DNA of 64,000 nt from an uncultured Flavobacteriales bacterium (GTDB lineage: Bacteria > Bacteroidota > Bacteroidia > Flavobacteriales_D > Crocinitomicaceae), in contig CAIJTF010000070.1 in the NCBI GenBank assembly GCA_903823565.1, positions 1 to 64,000 on the forward strand, written 5' to 3'. The translations under genes and the position numbers were made by a program. Below, one piece after another: positions 47,701-55,800 of this stretch. Positions within the stretch are counted from its first letter, which is position 1, and every line of letters begins with the position of its first letter. Under the pieces are notes generated by a model, which was not told the origin of the DNA, searched no databases, and worked only from the letters and a program-made list of their open reading frames with translations.

Positions 47701-49032
47701 ACCATTGACGATGGAACCCTCTTGCCAGGGTCTAACCAGGAGTCCCGAATTTTGGGAATGAATGGCAATAACCTTGCAATGAGTAGCTTTGTATTTGGAA
47801 AACAAGGATACGATATTTGGGGTAGAGAAAACGGTTACAGCATTGCCGATTTATCGGTAGCGAATAATTGGTTAGTTCAAAATGAGAATTTAAATAAACA
47901 ATTTACGACCACCCATTCGACAAAATTAAACCTTCGTGCCACCTTAGAGCCGGTTAAAGACTTAAATATTGAAATGAAGTTGAACCGAAACTATGGTTTA
48001 AATAGTGGAGAGTTTTTCCGATGGAATGAAGTAACACAACAATACGAAGGACAAAGCCGTTTCGAGTCGGCTACACTCACGTATTCCACGATCACTTGGG
48101 GAACCGCCTTTATCCGCGATAATAAAGATCGCTCCTCCGATGTTTTTAGTCAATTATTAGCTAACCGACAAAGCGTTTCCCAGTTGCTTGGTGGCAACAA
48201 TGCTAATTCGGCCCTATTGCCTTCAAACTTTTACAGCGGATATTCGGGAAGCCAACAAGAAGTAGTTATTGGCGCCTTTTTAACGGCGTATGGCAATAAA
48301 GAGGTCAATGAAAAAAACATCAACCCCGTAAGAAACATTCCGCTTCCCAATTGGAGCATGACGTATAACGGGCTAACAAAATTCAATTTTGCGAAGAAAT
48401 TTGCCAAATCCTTTGTCCTAAGACATGCATATAATTCTACGGTAACCGTTAATGGAATGCAATCCAATATGAGTGCTACGATTGACGCCAATGGAAATCC
48501 AACGGCACTCGATCTGAATAACAATTACGTTTCTAGGCTACAAGTTCAAAACATTACCATCAGCGAGCAGTTTTCGCCACTCATCGGGATGGATGCAACA
48601 TGGACGGTATTTGGACAGTCATTAACCACAAAATTTGAATACAAAAAAGACCGAATGGCTACCTTGTCTTTGAATAACAATCAAGTTACAGAGGTGAAAT
48701 CCGATGAAATTGTTTTTGGCATGCAAACAAAGATTGTTAAGGTGAAACTATTGGATAAAATCCCAGCTAATGACTTAAATGCCGGGTTGAATTTTTCCTT
48801 CCGTGATAATGCAACCCTGATTCGTAAAGTTGTAGAAAACACCAACCAAGCTACTGCTGGACAAAAAGTCATTTCCTTAAAACTAAACATAGATTACAAC
48901 TTAAGTCAAAACTTAACGGTATCCTACTACTACGATCAAAACCTGAATACCCCCAAGGTAGCTACAAGCTACCCCACAGGCAATATGAGCACAGGTATTA
49001 AGTTGAGGTTTAACCTAGCCGGAGTTCAGTAA
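41722..49032 (+). CDS. sprA: T9SS outer membrane translocon protein SprA
   Basis: SprA (Sov) is the giant 36-strand barrel that forms the outer membrane channel of type IX secretion. At 2436 residues it has the expected size. Signal peptide about 1-29 (ending GFAQ), then the SprA pattern from TNMQQTIEYDPVTGQYVFKQ near residue 55, with many long transmembrane-strand segments and a Lys/Asn-rich insert near 1915-1975. The start is a GTG overlapping the ruvA stop by one base. The many T9SS-tailed proteins in the window are its cargo type. The GNAT gene begins in a TAATG overlap at its end. Confidence 0.96.
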   Translation: MKERIGNTVSRYRLLVFLVLLLPLVGFAQNPTLPFPISPTYNTFNNQTQSFDLGDPTNMQQTIEYDPVTGQYVFKQTMGNGLFFRNPTSMSLEDYLNYKNKQFQDQNWEQQIEEESVVGRSFELPIKVGGKVFESIFGSGDITIRPQGNVEVQLGVNHSRYDNPILPMRQRRITRFDFQQNINMDITGQIGTRLKINAKYNTQAAFDFENISKLEHTGDEDQIIQKVALGMVNLDLPTSLIQGSQTLFGAKTQLKFGRSTFDLILAQSKGKRQEINITGKSQVQKFELTADNYEANRHYFLNLFYHQNYDSAMASLPMVNATRYITRIEVWVTNRSNVTENTRNILAFSDLGEGQQQNCQGNPGGFTTGVEPSNEANNLYQWASTQPQIRSFSTAVPTLNNQVTAPGPFQQAKDYEKVENARKLTDQEFSYNALLGYVSLNNPLNNDEVLAVAYEYTYRGQTYQVGEFSTDGASGQQALILKLLKPTITSPQNKIWDLMMKNVYSIGAYQVDQQGFKVDVFYNNPSTSVPLPVFPMAGLDDKQLVTLLEMDRLNQNNQPFSDGVFDYVPFVVTGSKIENGGTINRKNGRIFFSTVEPFGKTLAYKLQSIGVPQATIDNIAYYELYDSTKTAAQQIPSKNRFLFKGEYQSSVSSDIPLNALNVPQGAVTVTAGGIKLTEGTDFTVDYNLGRVKILNTGILESNTPIKISIESNSVFGFQARSLMGGHYQYRLSDRMKFGATWVRMTERPVTPKVDFGSEPFKNNIVGLDFSVRTNVPILTKLIDLLPVISTNQMSTLSVTGEAAYLIPGQPKVIDKSGTSYVDDFEASQSTIDLKSASAWRLASIPQGQPDLFPEAASQTLSSGFKRAKMAWYTIDPLFYQSNNLTPLHIKQDATMLADSRMRLVNFTDIFPNQQLQYGSIPNITVFDVCYYPKERGMYNYDTTNTVDTAGYFTNPENRWGGIMRGLATNDFELANVQFIQFWILDPFNDDAENQNPATTMSGGDLYFNLGNISEDVLPDSRKEFENGLPPLVTSITDNVDTTLWARVSSDQVVVNAFDTDPEARLNQDIGLDGWNSEAEKTAYSNYFNWVQNNPSFTALAKAKMIQDPSNDDYNYYLDDNFDNLQANILERYKRYNGMEGNAPTTNMSDTANGAGYPTQATNMPDLEDINQDNNLSESEAYFQYRMSLRPADMVVGKNFITNVQLYQNGNKTEKWYQVRIPLVSYEKKVNGIQDFRSIRFMRLFMKNFDEQTQIRFAKMEFMRGEWRPYLLDLTQPGISVQPDPNLTAFNISAVNVEENDQRTPVKYEVPPGIIREIDPSQTYQRQMNEQSLVLDVCNLQDGDARAAYKNVVFDVRTYKKLKLFAHAEEVNPLIPFNDKEVSLFIRLGTDFVENYYEYELPLYKTQWGATLPEDIWPALNNIEIVFDDLLNLKKERNNKVEQGVSGVSTMFEYEKTDPSNSERRIKVKGSPNLQAIKTIMIGVRNPLQSDPDNNWPDDGQPECVNVWVNELRLTDFVSDGGGAAVGQAQLQLADFATVSASGNYSGINWGSVESRVQDRQRNQKYGLDMNSTVQLGQFFGKQVKVSLPFFYGYSLNVINPEYDPFNPDIKLSDYDLATRKERAKLGQDFNERRSFNFTNVRKEAKAGAKPSFWRISNWSANYAFSENLKRDFNTNYDRTKNYTGSLNYNYTFTGKVIEPFKKAKALQNTKWLALIRDMNFYLMPKNITFTNDFLRMYNERQVRNNLVPNYQFTPVFLKKFDWNRNYNIGYDLTKNLKASFQATNRAIFVEGNNRVDRKLDPLSYQEFRDTIRSQMATFGKTMDYNHSYNLSYTLPLDKFPLTDWLTLNTKYNGTFNWQRAPLAQTDFGNVIQNNRSLNLTSQANFVTLYNKVPLFKKILADGRNNRGAVGGRNNEGLNRNNNNPGNNKAEEQPPKPPKPVEEMTKKEKRQWERVLKQFERNKKKKEREKKKVNPVVSFGARLLMTVRNVSGTYTIDDGTLLPGSNQESRILGMNGNNLAMSSFVFGKQGYDIWGRENGYSIADLSVANNWLVQNENLNKQFTTTHSTKLNLRATLEPVKDLNIEMKLNRNYGLNSGEFFRWNEVTQQYEGQSRFESATLTYSTITWGTAFIRDNKDRSSDVFSQLLANRQSVSQLLGGNNANSALLPSNFYSGYSGSQQEVVIGAFLTAYGNKEVNEKNINPVRNIPLPNWSMTYNGLTKFNFAKKFAKSFVLRHAYNSTVTVNGMQSNMSATIDANGNPTALDLNNNYVSRLQVQNITISEQFSPLIGMDATWTVFGQSLTTKFEYKKDRMATLSLNNNQVTEVKSDEIVFGMQTKIVKVKLLDKIPANDLNAGLNFSFRDNATLIRKVVENTNQATAGQKVISLKLNIDYNLSQNLTVSYYYDQNLNTPKVATSYPTGNMSTGIKLRFNLAGVQ

Positions 49033-49472
49033 TGACCATTCGAAACGCGCTAGCAAAAGACGTTGCTGCCATTCATTCCTTGATTATTGCGTTGGCCGTA
49101 TATGAGAAGGAACCCAATGCGGTAATTAATACCCCCGAAAATTTGCAAGAGGATTTATTTACACATAAACGATGCTTTGCAATTGTTGCGGAAGATCAGG
49201 AGCAAATTATAGGTTTCGCACTGTATTATTTTGGTTACTCTACATGGAAAGGATGTACACTGTACTTGGAAGATATTTTTGTACAAGAACGTGCAAGAAA
49301 AAAAGGGGTGGGGCAGGCCTTATTTGATGAGATACTTAAAAGGGCGAAAATGGAAAAGGTAAAAAGGATGGATTGGCAAGTGTTGACGTGGAATACTCCA
49401 GCGATAAACTTTTACAAAAAAAATAAAGCATTTCTCGATGAAGATTGGATTAATGGCAGGTTGTTCTTTTAA
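49032..49472 (+). CDS. GNAT family N-acetyltransferase
   Basis: Acetyltransferase of 146 residues with the GNAT fold: IRNALAKDVAAIHSLI at the start, LYLEDIFVQERARKKGVGQALFDEI near residues 78-103 (the RxxGxG/A acetyl-CoA loop) and WNTPAINFYKKNKA near 122. The overall pattern resembles the diamine/thialysine acetyltransferase branch (short form with EKEPNAVINTPENLQEDLF), but the substrate is not proven. Its start overlaps the sprA stop and its end overlaps the PI-PLC-like gene. Confidence 0.9.
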   Translation: MTIRNALAKDVAAIHSLIIALAVYEKEPNAVINTPENLQEDLFTHKRCFAIVAEDQEQIIGFALYYFGYSTWKGCTLYLEDIFVQERARKKGVGQALFDEILKRAKMEKVKRMDWQVLTWNTPAINFYKKNKAFLDEDWINGRLFF

Positions 49473-50517
49473 TCGTTTTTTCGCCTTAGTATTTGGATTC
49501 GTTAATTTCTTAGCCGTTGGACAAACGTTTCCAGATAGTTTGCCGATGAACGAAATTCGTGTTTTGGCATCCCACAACAGTTATAAAGTTGCTCCATCGG
49601 AAAGAACCATGAAGTTTATAAACCGTTTTAAAGCCGTTCTTGGTGAAGAAAACCAACCTTTTCAACTGGCTTATAACCATGTTCCCATTCCAGAACAGCT
49701 GTCAATTTATCACATCAGAGGTTTGGAACTTGATGTATATAATGACCCAAAAGGCGGACGTTATTTTAAACATCGGTTAAATATTTTCATCCCCAAGCAG
49801 CGGGTTAAAGAAGAGAAATACCAGGCGCTCAAGCAGCCAGGATTTAAAATAATTCACATTCCGGATATTGATTACCAGACCAATTACCAGACCTTGTTTT
49901 CAGCCTTAGACTCATTAAATCAATGGAGCATTGAAAATCCTCAACATGCGCCCATTTTTGTCAACATAGAATTGAAAGGGAGCGCTCTGGGAGATGAAGC
50001 GTTTATCTTACGCTTGTTAGGATTTAAAAAAGCCATTCCTTTTGATAAACCGTCTCTGGTCAGCATGGACCAGTTGTTTCGCGCTAAATTAAGCACTTTG
50101 TATAGCCCAAAAGACTTTTTAAACAGTGAACAGACGCTTCAAGATCGAATTCTCCATCAAGGATGGCCTACCCTTGGGGAGGTGAAAGGAAGAATTTTTA
50201 TTATTGTACAAGGGAGCGGTTCTCACCTTTACCCGATGCTTGGCAATGCATTCCTTTATGGAAATGCAGAAAATCCAAACGGCATCTTTATGTTGTGCGA
50301 TGATCCCTTTTCCAATGAAACCCTAATACAAAAAAATAGAAATACACACATGATTCGAACAAGAACAGACGCAGGAACAATCGAAGCGAGAACCAACGAC
50401 TACAATCGACTAAATATGGCCTTATCAACGGGCGCCCAAATTCTATCAACCGATTACTATCAACCGGATCCTAAAATAGGGTCATTTGTCATCCCATTTG
50501 TGGGATTTATCAAATAA
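49438..50517 (+). CDS. PI-PLC-X-like, Ca2+-dependent phosphoinositide phospholipase C family protein
   Basis: Exported protein of 359 residues (ATG at 49438; another ATG at 49453 is equally possible). A hydrophobic export segment at about 8-28 precedes the PI-PLC-like domain: ASHNSYK near residue 42 (first catalytic His), RGLELDVYNDPKGG near 93, IHIPDIDY near 138 (region of the second His) and FVNIELKG near 175. This matches the bacterial Ca2+-dependent PI-PLC-C1-like family; the real substrate in bacteria is uncertain. It overlaps the GNAT gene by 35 bases and abuts the convergent PpiD-like gene with no gap. Confidence 0.85.
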   Translation: MKIGLMAGCSFNRFFALVFGFVNFLAVGQTFPDSLPMNEIRVLASHNSYKVAPSERTMKFINRFKAVLGEENQPFQLAYNHVPIPEQLSIYHIRGLELDVYNDPKGGRYFKHRLNIFIPKQRVKEEKYQALKQPGFKIIHIPDIDYQTNYQTLFSALDSLNQWSIENPQHAPIFVNIELKGSALGDEAFILRLLGFKKAIPFDKPSLVSMDQLFRAKLSTLYSPKDFLNSEQTLQDRILHQGWPTLGEVKGRIFIIVQGSGSHLYPMLGNAFLYGNAENPNGIFMLCDDPFSNETLIQKNRNTHMIRTRTDAGTIEARTNDYNRLNMALSTGAQILSTDYYQPDPKIGSFVIPFVGFIK

Positions 50518-52797
50518 TTAAGGCCTAATTCTAGTGAGTTTTCGATTGTCTACAAATCCTGCCTGAGCATACAGCGCGCTGTAATAATTCAAGCTAGTAT
50601 TTTGATTGTTGAACATTTGTTGGATACGTGTATTCAACAATTGCTTTTTCATCGCTATAGGATCAGCAGGAGGCGTTTTTGATTTCTTCGGTTGGGCGTT
50701 TATTTGTATCATATATACTCCATTTCGACCTTTCAGGGGAGCGGAAGTTTGTCCTGGCTTAAGCTTGCCACTGAATAGGTAGCCCCATAGCTCAGGTTCT
50801 CCCATCAAATTTCCACCATTTGCAAAGCTAATTTCCAACGTGTCAGCTTTCACCTTGTTGGCTTTTGTATAACTTGCAAGGTCTTTGAATCTAGACATCT
50901 CAGCCATCAATTTTACTGCTTTTTTATCGTCGATTAACTTCTGACGCATGGCCATTTTTACTTCACCAAACGTTGGAATACCCTTGGCTTTGGTCCATCC
51001 TTTTAAAGCAATTAAAAAACGATTTTTATCCCGTACCGGAATGGCAATCAAGTCCCCTGAGCCAACTTCTTCGTCGAAGGCAAACTCCAGAATTTTCTGT
51101 TCTGCCATTGAAGAAATCATCATTTGATTGGTCAATGATGGGAAATTATCCTTTAAAATCATTTTTTGAGGGAGCAACCCTTTAGCTTTAACTTCCGCTT
51201 CAAAGGCAGCAATTTTACGATTCACATCCGATGCTTTAATGGCACCTAGCTTATTGTTTAGCTGCGTCAAAAAGCTTGACGTTTTTCCTTCAATTTCGGA
51301 CTCTGAAAGTTCCGAAGGCTTACATACCTTACTAACGGTATTGAGGCGTGGATGAACAATACTATCCTTTGTCATCACTTGAACGATATGAATGTTGTTT
51401 TTCAACTTGAAGAGGCCTACGGTTCCAATCGGTGCAGAAATACAATAGGAGGTAAATGCCTCACCCATGTTTCGATTAATAACGTTATCAATTTTTCCAC
51501 CGTTCATTTTCGTGAATAAGTCGTCACTGTGTTTATTCACTAATTCAGAAAATTTAGACGTATCCTTCATTGCCATAGCATACAAACTATCTGCAAGCCT
51601 TCTCTTTTTCATGACGGCATATGGGTCCTTTTTTGCTGTACTATCTGCAATAGCACTTCCCAAGTCAATACGGATGTGGCGAGCCCCTATGAAACTTGGT
51701 GCGAAGCCTTTGACCTTAGCTAAAACAACGGTATCTCCATCCGGACCTCCCGGCAACGTGTATTGTACGATGGAATCTATTTTAGTAAACTCCTTTTCAT
51801 AGCCCCCGGCAGGATAAATCCGTTTACTTGGCGGAGCAGTATTACCGTACCCGGAATAAAATCGCTTGTTATCACTTTCTTTTAGTATAAATGCCGAGTC
51901 ATTGGTAGCTTTTTTGAATTTGCTACGCAAAGAGGCTATTGTTTTATTAAAAGCAAGGGAATCCTGTTTTGAAGGGATTATTTTGTCCTCAACTAAGTAA
52001 ACTTCACGGGTACTTTCATGATTAAAGTAAGCGCCGTCCTGCTTGTGTTCCTCATAGTATTTTTCCAACTCTTCGTTGCTAACTTTAACCTCCCCATCAT
52101 TCACTTCAGAATATTTTTTAACCACCATGGTAATGCTCTTCGTATCATCCATTGCAGCGGTTTCCATGTCTAATTCTAACTTGGTAATGTATTGACCGGC
52201 CTTTAAAATATTGAGGTATTTGTCTCTTTTTCGCTGGTTAGCAATGTCTTGTAATTCGTTTCCTTTTTTCTTGCGAATTTGTTTCAATTCCGCCTTAATT
52301 TTGTCTCGTCCTGATTTAATGGATGTCGGCGTTACCGTTCCCGAAAGGCTGTCGGTAAAATAAGCCTTATTGTTATCATTGATTTCAAATCCATTCGTAG
52401 CCAATAAATAGGCATCAATTTCTTCATCGCTTACCGAAATTTCCAATTGATGATATTCTTCGTCCATCAAAAGAGAGTCCGCAAGGTAGCCAAAAGCCTG
52501 ATCCTCACAGCTTCTGAGGTCTTCGTCCGTCAAGGATGGAAGGCTGTCTGTTGGAACACCCGTTTGTTGCTCTAATTGACGTTTTTTCATCATTACCGTA
52601 TTGTACTTCACAATCTCACAGAGTTGATTGTATCGGTTCACATCAATTTTACTCCCGTGCATCAAACCCACACCGTACTTGCCTTCACCGGTATTGAAAA
52701 TACTCTTATAATTTTCTAGAATAAAGGCCAACATGGCAAGTCCTATCAACCCAACAATCAACCAAGATTTATCCCTAATTTTATTTATAATCCCCAT
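50518..52797 (-). CDS. membrane-anchored peptidylprolyl isomerase, PpiD/SurA type
   Basis: Periplasmic chaperone of 759 residues anchored by one N-terminal membrane segment (about 12-28; SWLIVGLIGLAMLAFIL). It has a SurA-N-like chaperone region (about 40-260) and a parvulin domain (about 365-480) with GARHIRIDLG, FSELVNKHSDD and GGKIDNVINRNMGEAF, followed by a C-terminal region that ends in a short basic tail. This is the PpiD layout; it should assist folding of outer membrane and secreted proteins, fitting the many barrel proteins nearby. The end lies next to the convergent PI-PLC-like gene. Confidence 0.9.
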   Translation of the reverse strand: MGIINKIRDKSWLIVGLIGLAMLAFILENYKSIFNTGEGKYGVGLMHGSKIDVNRYNQLCEIVKYNTVMMKKRQLEQQTGVPTDSLPSLTDEDLRSCEDQAFGYLADSLLMDEEYHQLEISVSDEEIDAYLLATNGFEINDNNKAYFTDSLSGTVTPTSIKSGRDKIKAELKQIRKKKGNELQDIANQRKRDKYLNILKAGQYITKLELDMETAAMDDTKSITMVVKKYSEVNDGEVKVSNEELEKYYEEHKQDGAYFNHESTREVYLVEDKIIPSKQDSLAFNKTIASLRSKFKKATNDSAFILKESDNKRFYSGYGNTAPPSKRIYPAGGYEKEFTKIDSIVQYTLPGGPDGDTVVLAKVKGFAPSFIGARHIRIDLGSAIADSTAKKDPYAVMKKRRLADSLYAMAMKDTSKFSELVNKHSDDLFTKMNGGKIDNVINRNMGEAFTSYCISAPIGTVGLFKLKNNIHIVQVMTKDSIVHPRLNTVSKVCKPSELSESEIEGKTSSFLTQLNNKLGAIKASDVNRKIAAFEAEVKAKGLLPQKMILKDNFPSLTNQMMISSMAEQKILEFAFDEEVGSGDLIAIPVRDKNRFLIALKGWTKAKGIPTFGEVKMAMRQKLIDDKKAVKLMAEMSRFKDLASYTKANKVKADTLEISFANGGNLMGEPELWGYLFSGKLKPGQTSAPLKGRNGVYMIQINAQPKKSKTPPADPIAMKKQLLNTRIQQMFNNQNTSLNYYSALYAQAGFVDNRKLTRIRP

Positions 52798-52863
52798 TTT
52801 CTCTAAAAATTTAAAGTGCGAATTTACAAATAACTAAGGACTATTAAAACTATATCTTGAAAC

Positions 52864-55800
52864 TTATCTGCCTCCCCCTTTCTTGGGTTCGCTTGGACTG
52901 GGTGGTTTTTGCTGAACAGGAGGTACGGAAGGCGTCGTTTTTACCGGTTTAACTTGGTTATTAACGGCTGGGGTGGTGGTTTTTTCTGGTGCAGCTGAAC
53001 TCTTTGTTGTCGTCGGCTTTTCGACTTTAGGAGCAGGTGCCGGAGCAACGGGCTTCTCGGTTTTTGCCGGGTTAGGGGCAACAGGCTTTTCGACTTTAGG
53101 AGCAGGAGGCGGAGAAACAGGTTTCTCTTGTTTAGATGGGGAGGGTGTTACAGGTTTTTCTTCCTTCGGTAGGGTTGGTTTTTGCGGGCTGTTTTGGTTT
53201 TGTCCATTTCCCGGGTTGGAAGGAGAATGTCCTCCATTATTTGGGTTAATCGTAGGATTTTGACCGTTGTTGGTGTAGGTAATGACAAACGTACCTTGTT
53301 GGGATCCACAGCCATTGTCCAATTGAACGTTGAAGGTATTTACACCTCCTTGCAAGACAACCGGAAGGGTTATCATATTACCCGCGAGTCCTAATCCCGT
53401 TAGGCCTGCTCCATTTTGGCTCAAGCTAACTTGACTTACATTCGTAATATTCTGAACACTGAAGGTAATTACGTAGGTTGGATTCGTGACGGTGACATTG
53501 TTGGAAGATGGGTTAATCAATACAAAGGTTGGTGCTTTACACCTCGTTACAGTATAGGTTTTACTATCAGATCCACACGCATTTGTGGCGGTAATTACGA
53601 AGGTGTTCAGGCCATCCGATAAATTGACAGTAGCATTTACATTTCCATTAGACCAATTGATAGCGTTGATTACGTTCCCATTTTTAGTCGCTTGTACGAT
53701 TGTGCTGGCATCGTATCCGTTGATACCTACCGATAAATCAATAGTACTTCCCGTGGTATTCCCTCCAGAGGCAACGCTCCCTTGAATAGTGATTTCAGGG
53801 CTTACGCAATTGGCAAATTGCACGGTAGTGTTTTCGGAATCATTTCCACAGTTATTATAAGCCGTAGCATAGAAAACATTAGCCCCCATAGTTAAGGTGA
53901 CATTGGCCGTAAGTACGCCATTGACAAACGTAAAAGGAGTATTGGCGCCGTTAAAGGTCAAGGAAACTCCTTCAACATCCGTTACATTCGTGATTGTAGC
54001 TTGATAAATATAACTTCCATCGCTTGCAATGAGGGCGGAAGTTACCACGATGGTAGGTGCCTCACAATGGTTGTAGATCACGGTGGCAGTTTTGGTGTCA
54101 TTTCCACAGGCGTTTTGAGCGGAAACGCTGATGGTATTGCTTCCATTCGCCAAATTTAAATTTGCCGTTAATACGCCATTGCTGTAATTGTATCCTTGTA
54201 TCGATGAACCGTTCAGCGCGAGAGAAATTCCCTGTTGGTTTGGCATATTGGAAACATTCGCTGTGAACGTGTATAGCCCCTGTGTTACCGATTGATTAGG
54301 ATTGGCAATACTAACCTGTGGGGCCACACAATTCTGATAGTTAATCAAAAGTTCCGAACGGTCCGAACCACACGTATTTTGTACATTCAATACAATGGTA
54401 TTAGCCCCCGCTTGCAGCGTTAATGGAACGGAAAGTTGTGTGCCATTCATGGTGTAATTCGTAACCGGAATTCCATTGAGCGTAAGGCTAACTTGTTGGC
54501 TTGTCGCCCCATTAACTTGCGCAATAAACGTGAACAGTGCGGTATTTACAGTACTGTTGTTTTGATGTTGTATGCTCAGAACTGGCGGGGTACATGGGGT
54601 GTAAATTACCTGTATGGATTTGGTATCTGTACCACAAGCGTTGGTTGCTGATAACATGAGGTTGTTCATTCCATTTTGTAAAGTTACGTTGGCTGTTACA
54701 AGCCCATTGTTTAAGGAGGCTGGAGTTAATTGACCGTTAACCATGAAGGCTAGTCCTTGAACGGAATTGATTCCTTGCACCGTAGCATTAAACGTATAAT
54801 TAGCTTGGTTCGTAGTTTGTCCGCTTGGCGAGGCAAGGATTACGGAAGGTGAGCTACAAGTACTCAATATTACCGTTGTAATCTGTTGGTCGACTCCACA
54901 ACCATTGTTGCCATGCAGTAGAAAAGTGTTTGTCCCATTGGCCAAGGTTACTTGTGCCGATAAAGCATTGTTCGTTAATTGGAAATTATTTACCATTCCC
55001 CCATTATGGGTCAACGTTAGTTGATTAGATGCCCCAATATTATTGACCGTAGCTTGAAAGGTAAATTGAGTATTACTAACCGTGGACCCAGGTGTTGCGG
55101 GCTGAGTAATTAAAAGGGTCGGAGCCTTGCATGGCGTAAATTCGATGGTTTTAGCTTTAAAATCCGTTCCGCACGCATTGGTCGCAGACAGACTCAACGA
55201 ATTTGTACCCGCTTGTAGCGTGAGGCTTGCTGTTAAGTTACCATTGTTAAAGGTAAAGGGAACGCCAATACCATTTAGCAACAAGGACAATTGGTTCGCA
55301 TTCGTAACATTTTGAATCGTGGCCGAAACGGTGAGGTTTTCTGAAGTCACCGTAGATGGAATTGACCCGCCGGTCAGGCCAATTATCGGCGCGATACAAT
55401 TGTTGTAGGTGATAGTGAACGTGGCCACATCTTTACCACAGTCGTTCGTTGCGGTGATTTGAAAAACGTTATTACCTGGCGTTAGGGTTGCGCTTGCGCT
55501 TACCGTTCCATTGCTTAAGGAAAATGGAATGATCGTTCCGTTTTGAAGGATTACAATCTGACTGGCCTGGGTGCAGTTCAAAGCTTGGAAGGCAACCTGA
55601 GCTTGTCCTGTATTGGTCGTACTAACCATGGTGGTAGGGCTTAAAATTACCAGGGATGGCACTAGGCATTGCTTCAAGGTGATGGTGAAGGACTCGGAAT
55701 CACTTCCACATTCATTTTTAGCCGTAATTACTAAATTATTTACTCCCGCATTTAAGATAACGGAGGCGTTTAATACTCCGTTCGCAAACGAAAAAGGCTT

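Noticed and set aside
47214-47805. Long minus-strand reading frames inside sprA
   Set aside because: They are shadows of the Lys/Asn-rich insert of SprA; the Phe/Leu-rich sequence is what antisense of AAA/AAG codons gives.
52973-53263. Plus-strand Gly/Phe-rich reading frame at the end of the repeat protein
   Set aside because: It is the antisense of the Pro/Lys-rich tail and overlaps a convincing gene on the other strand.
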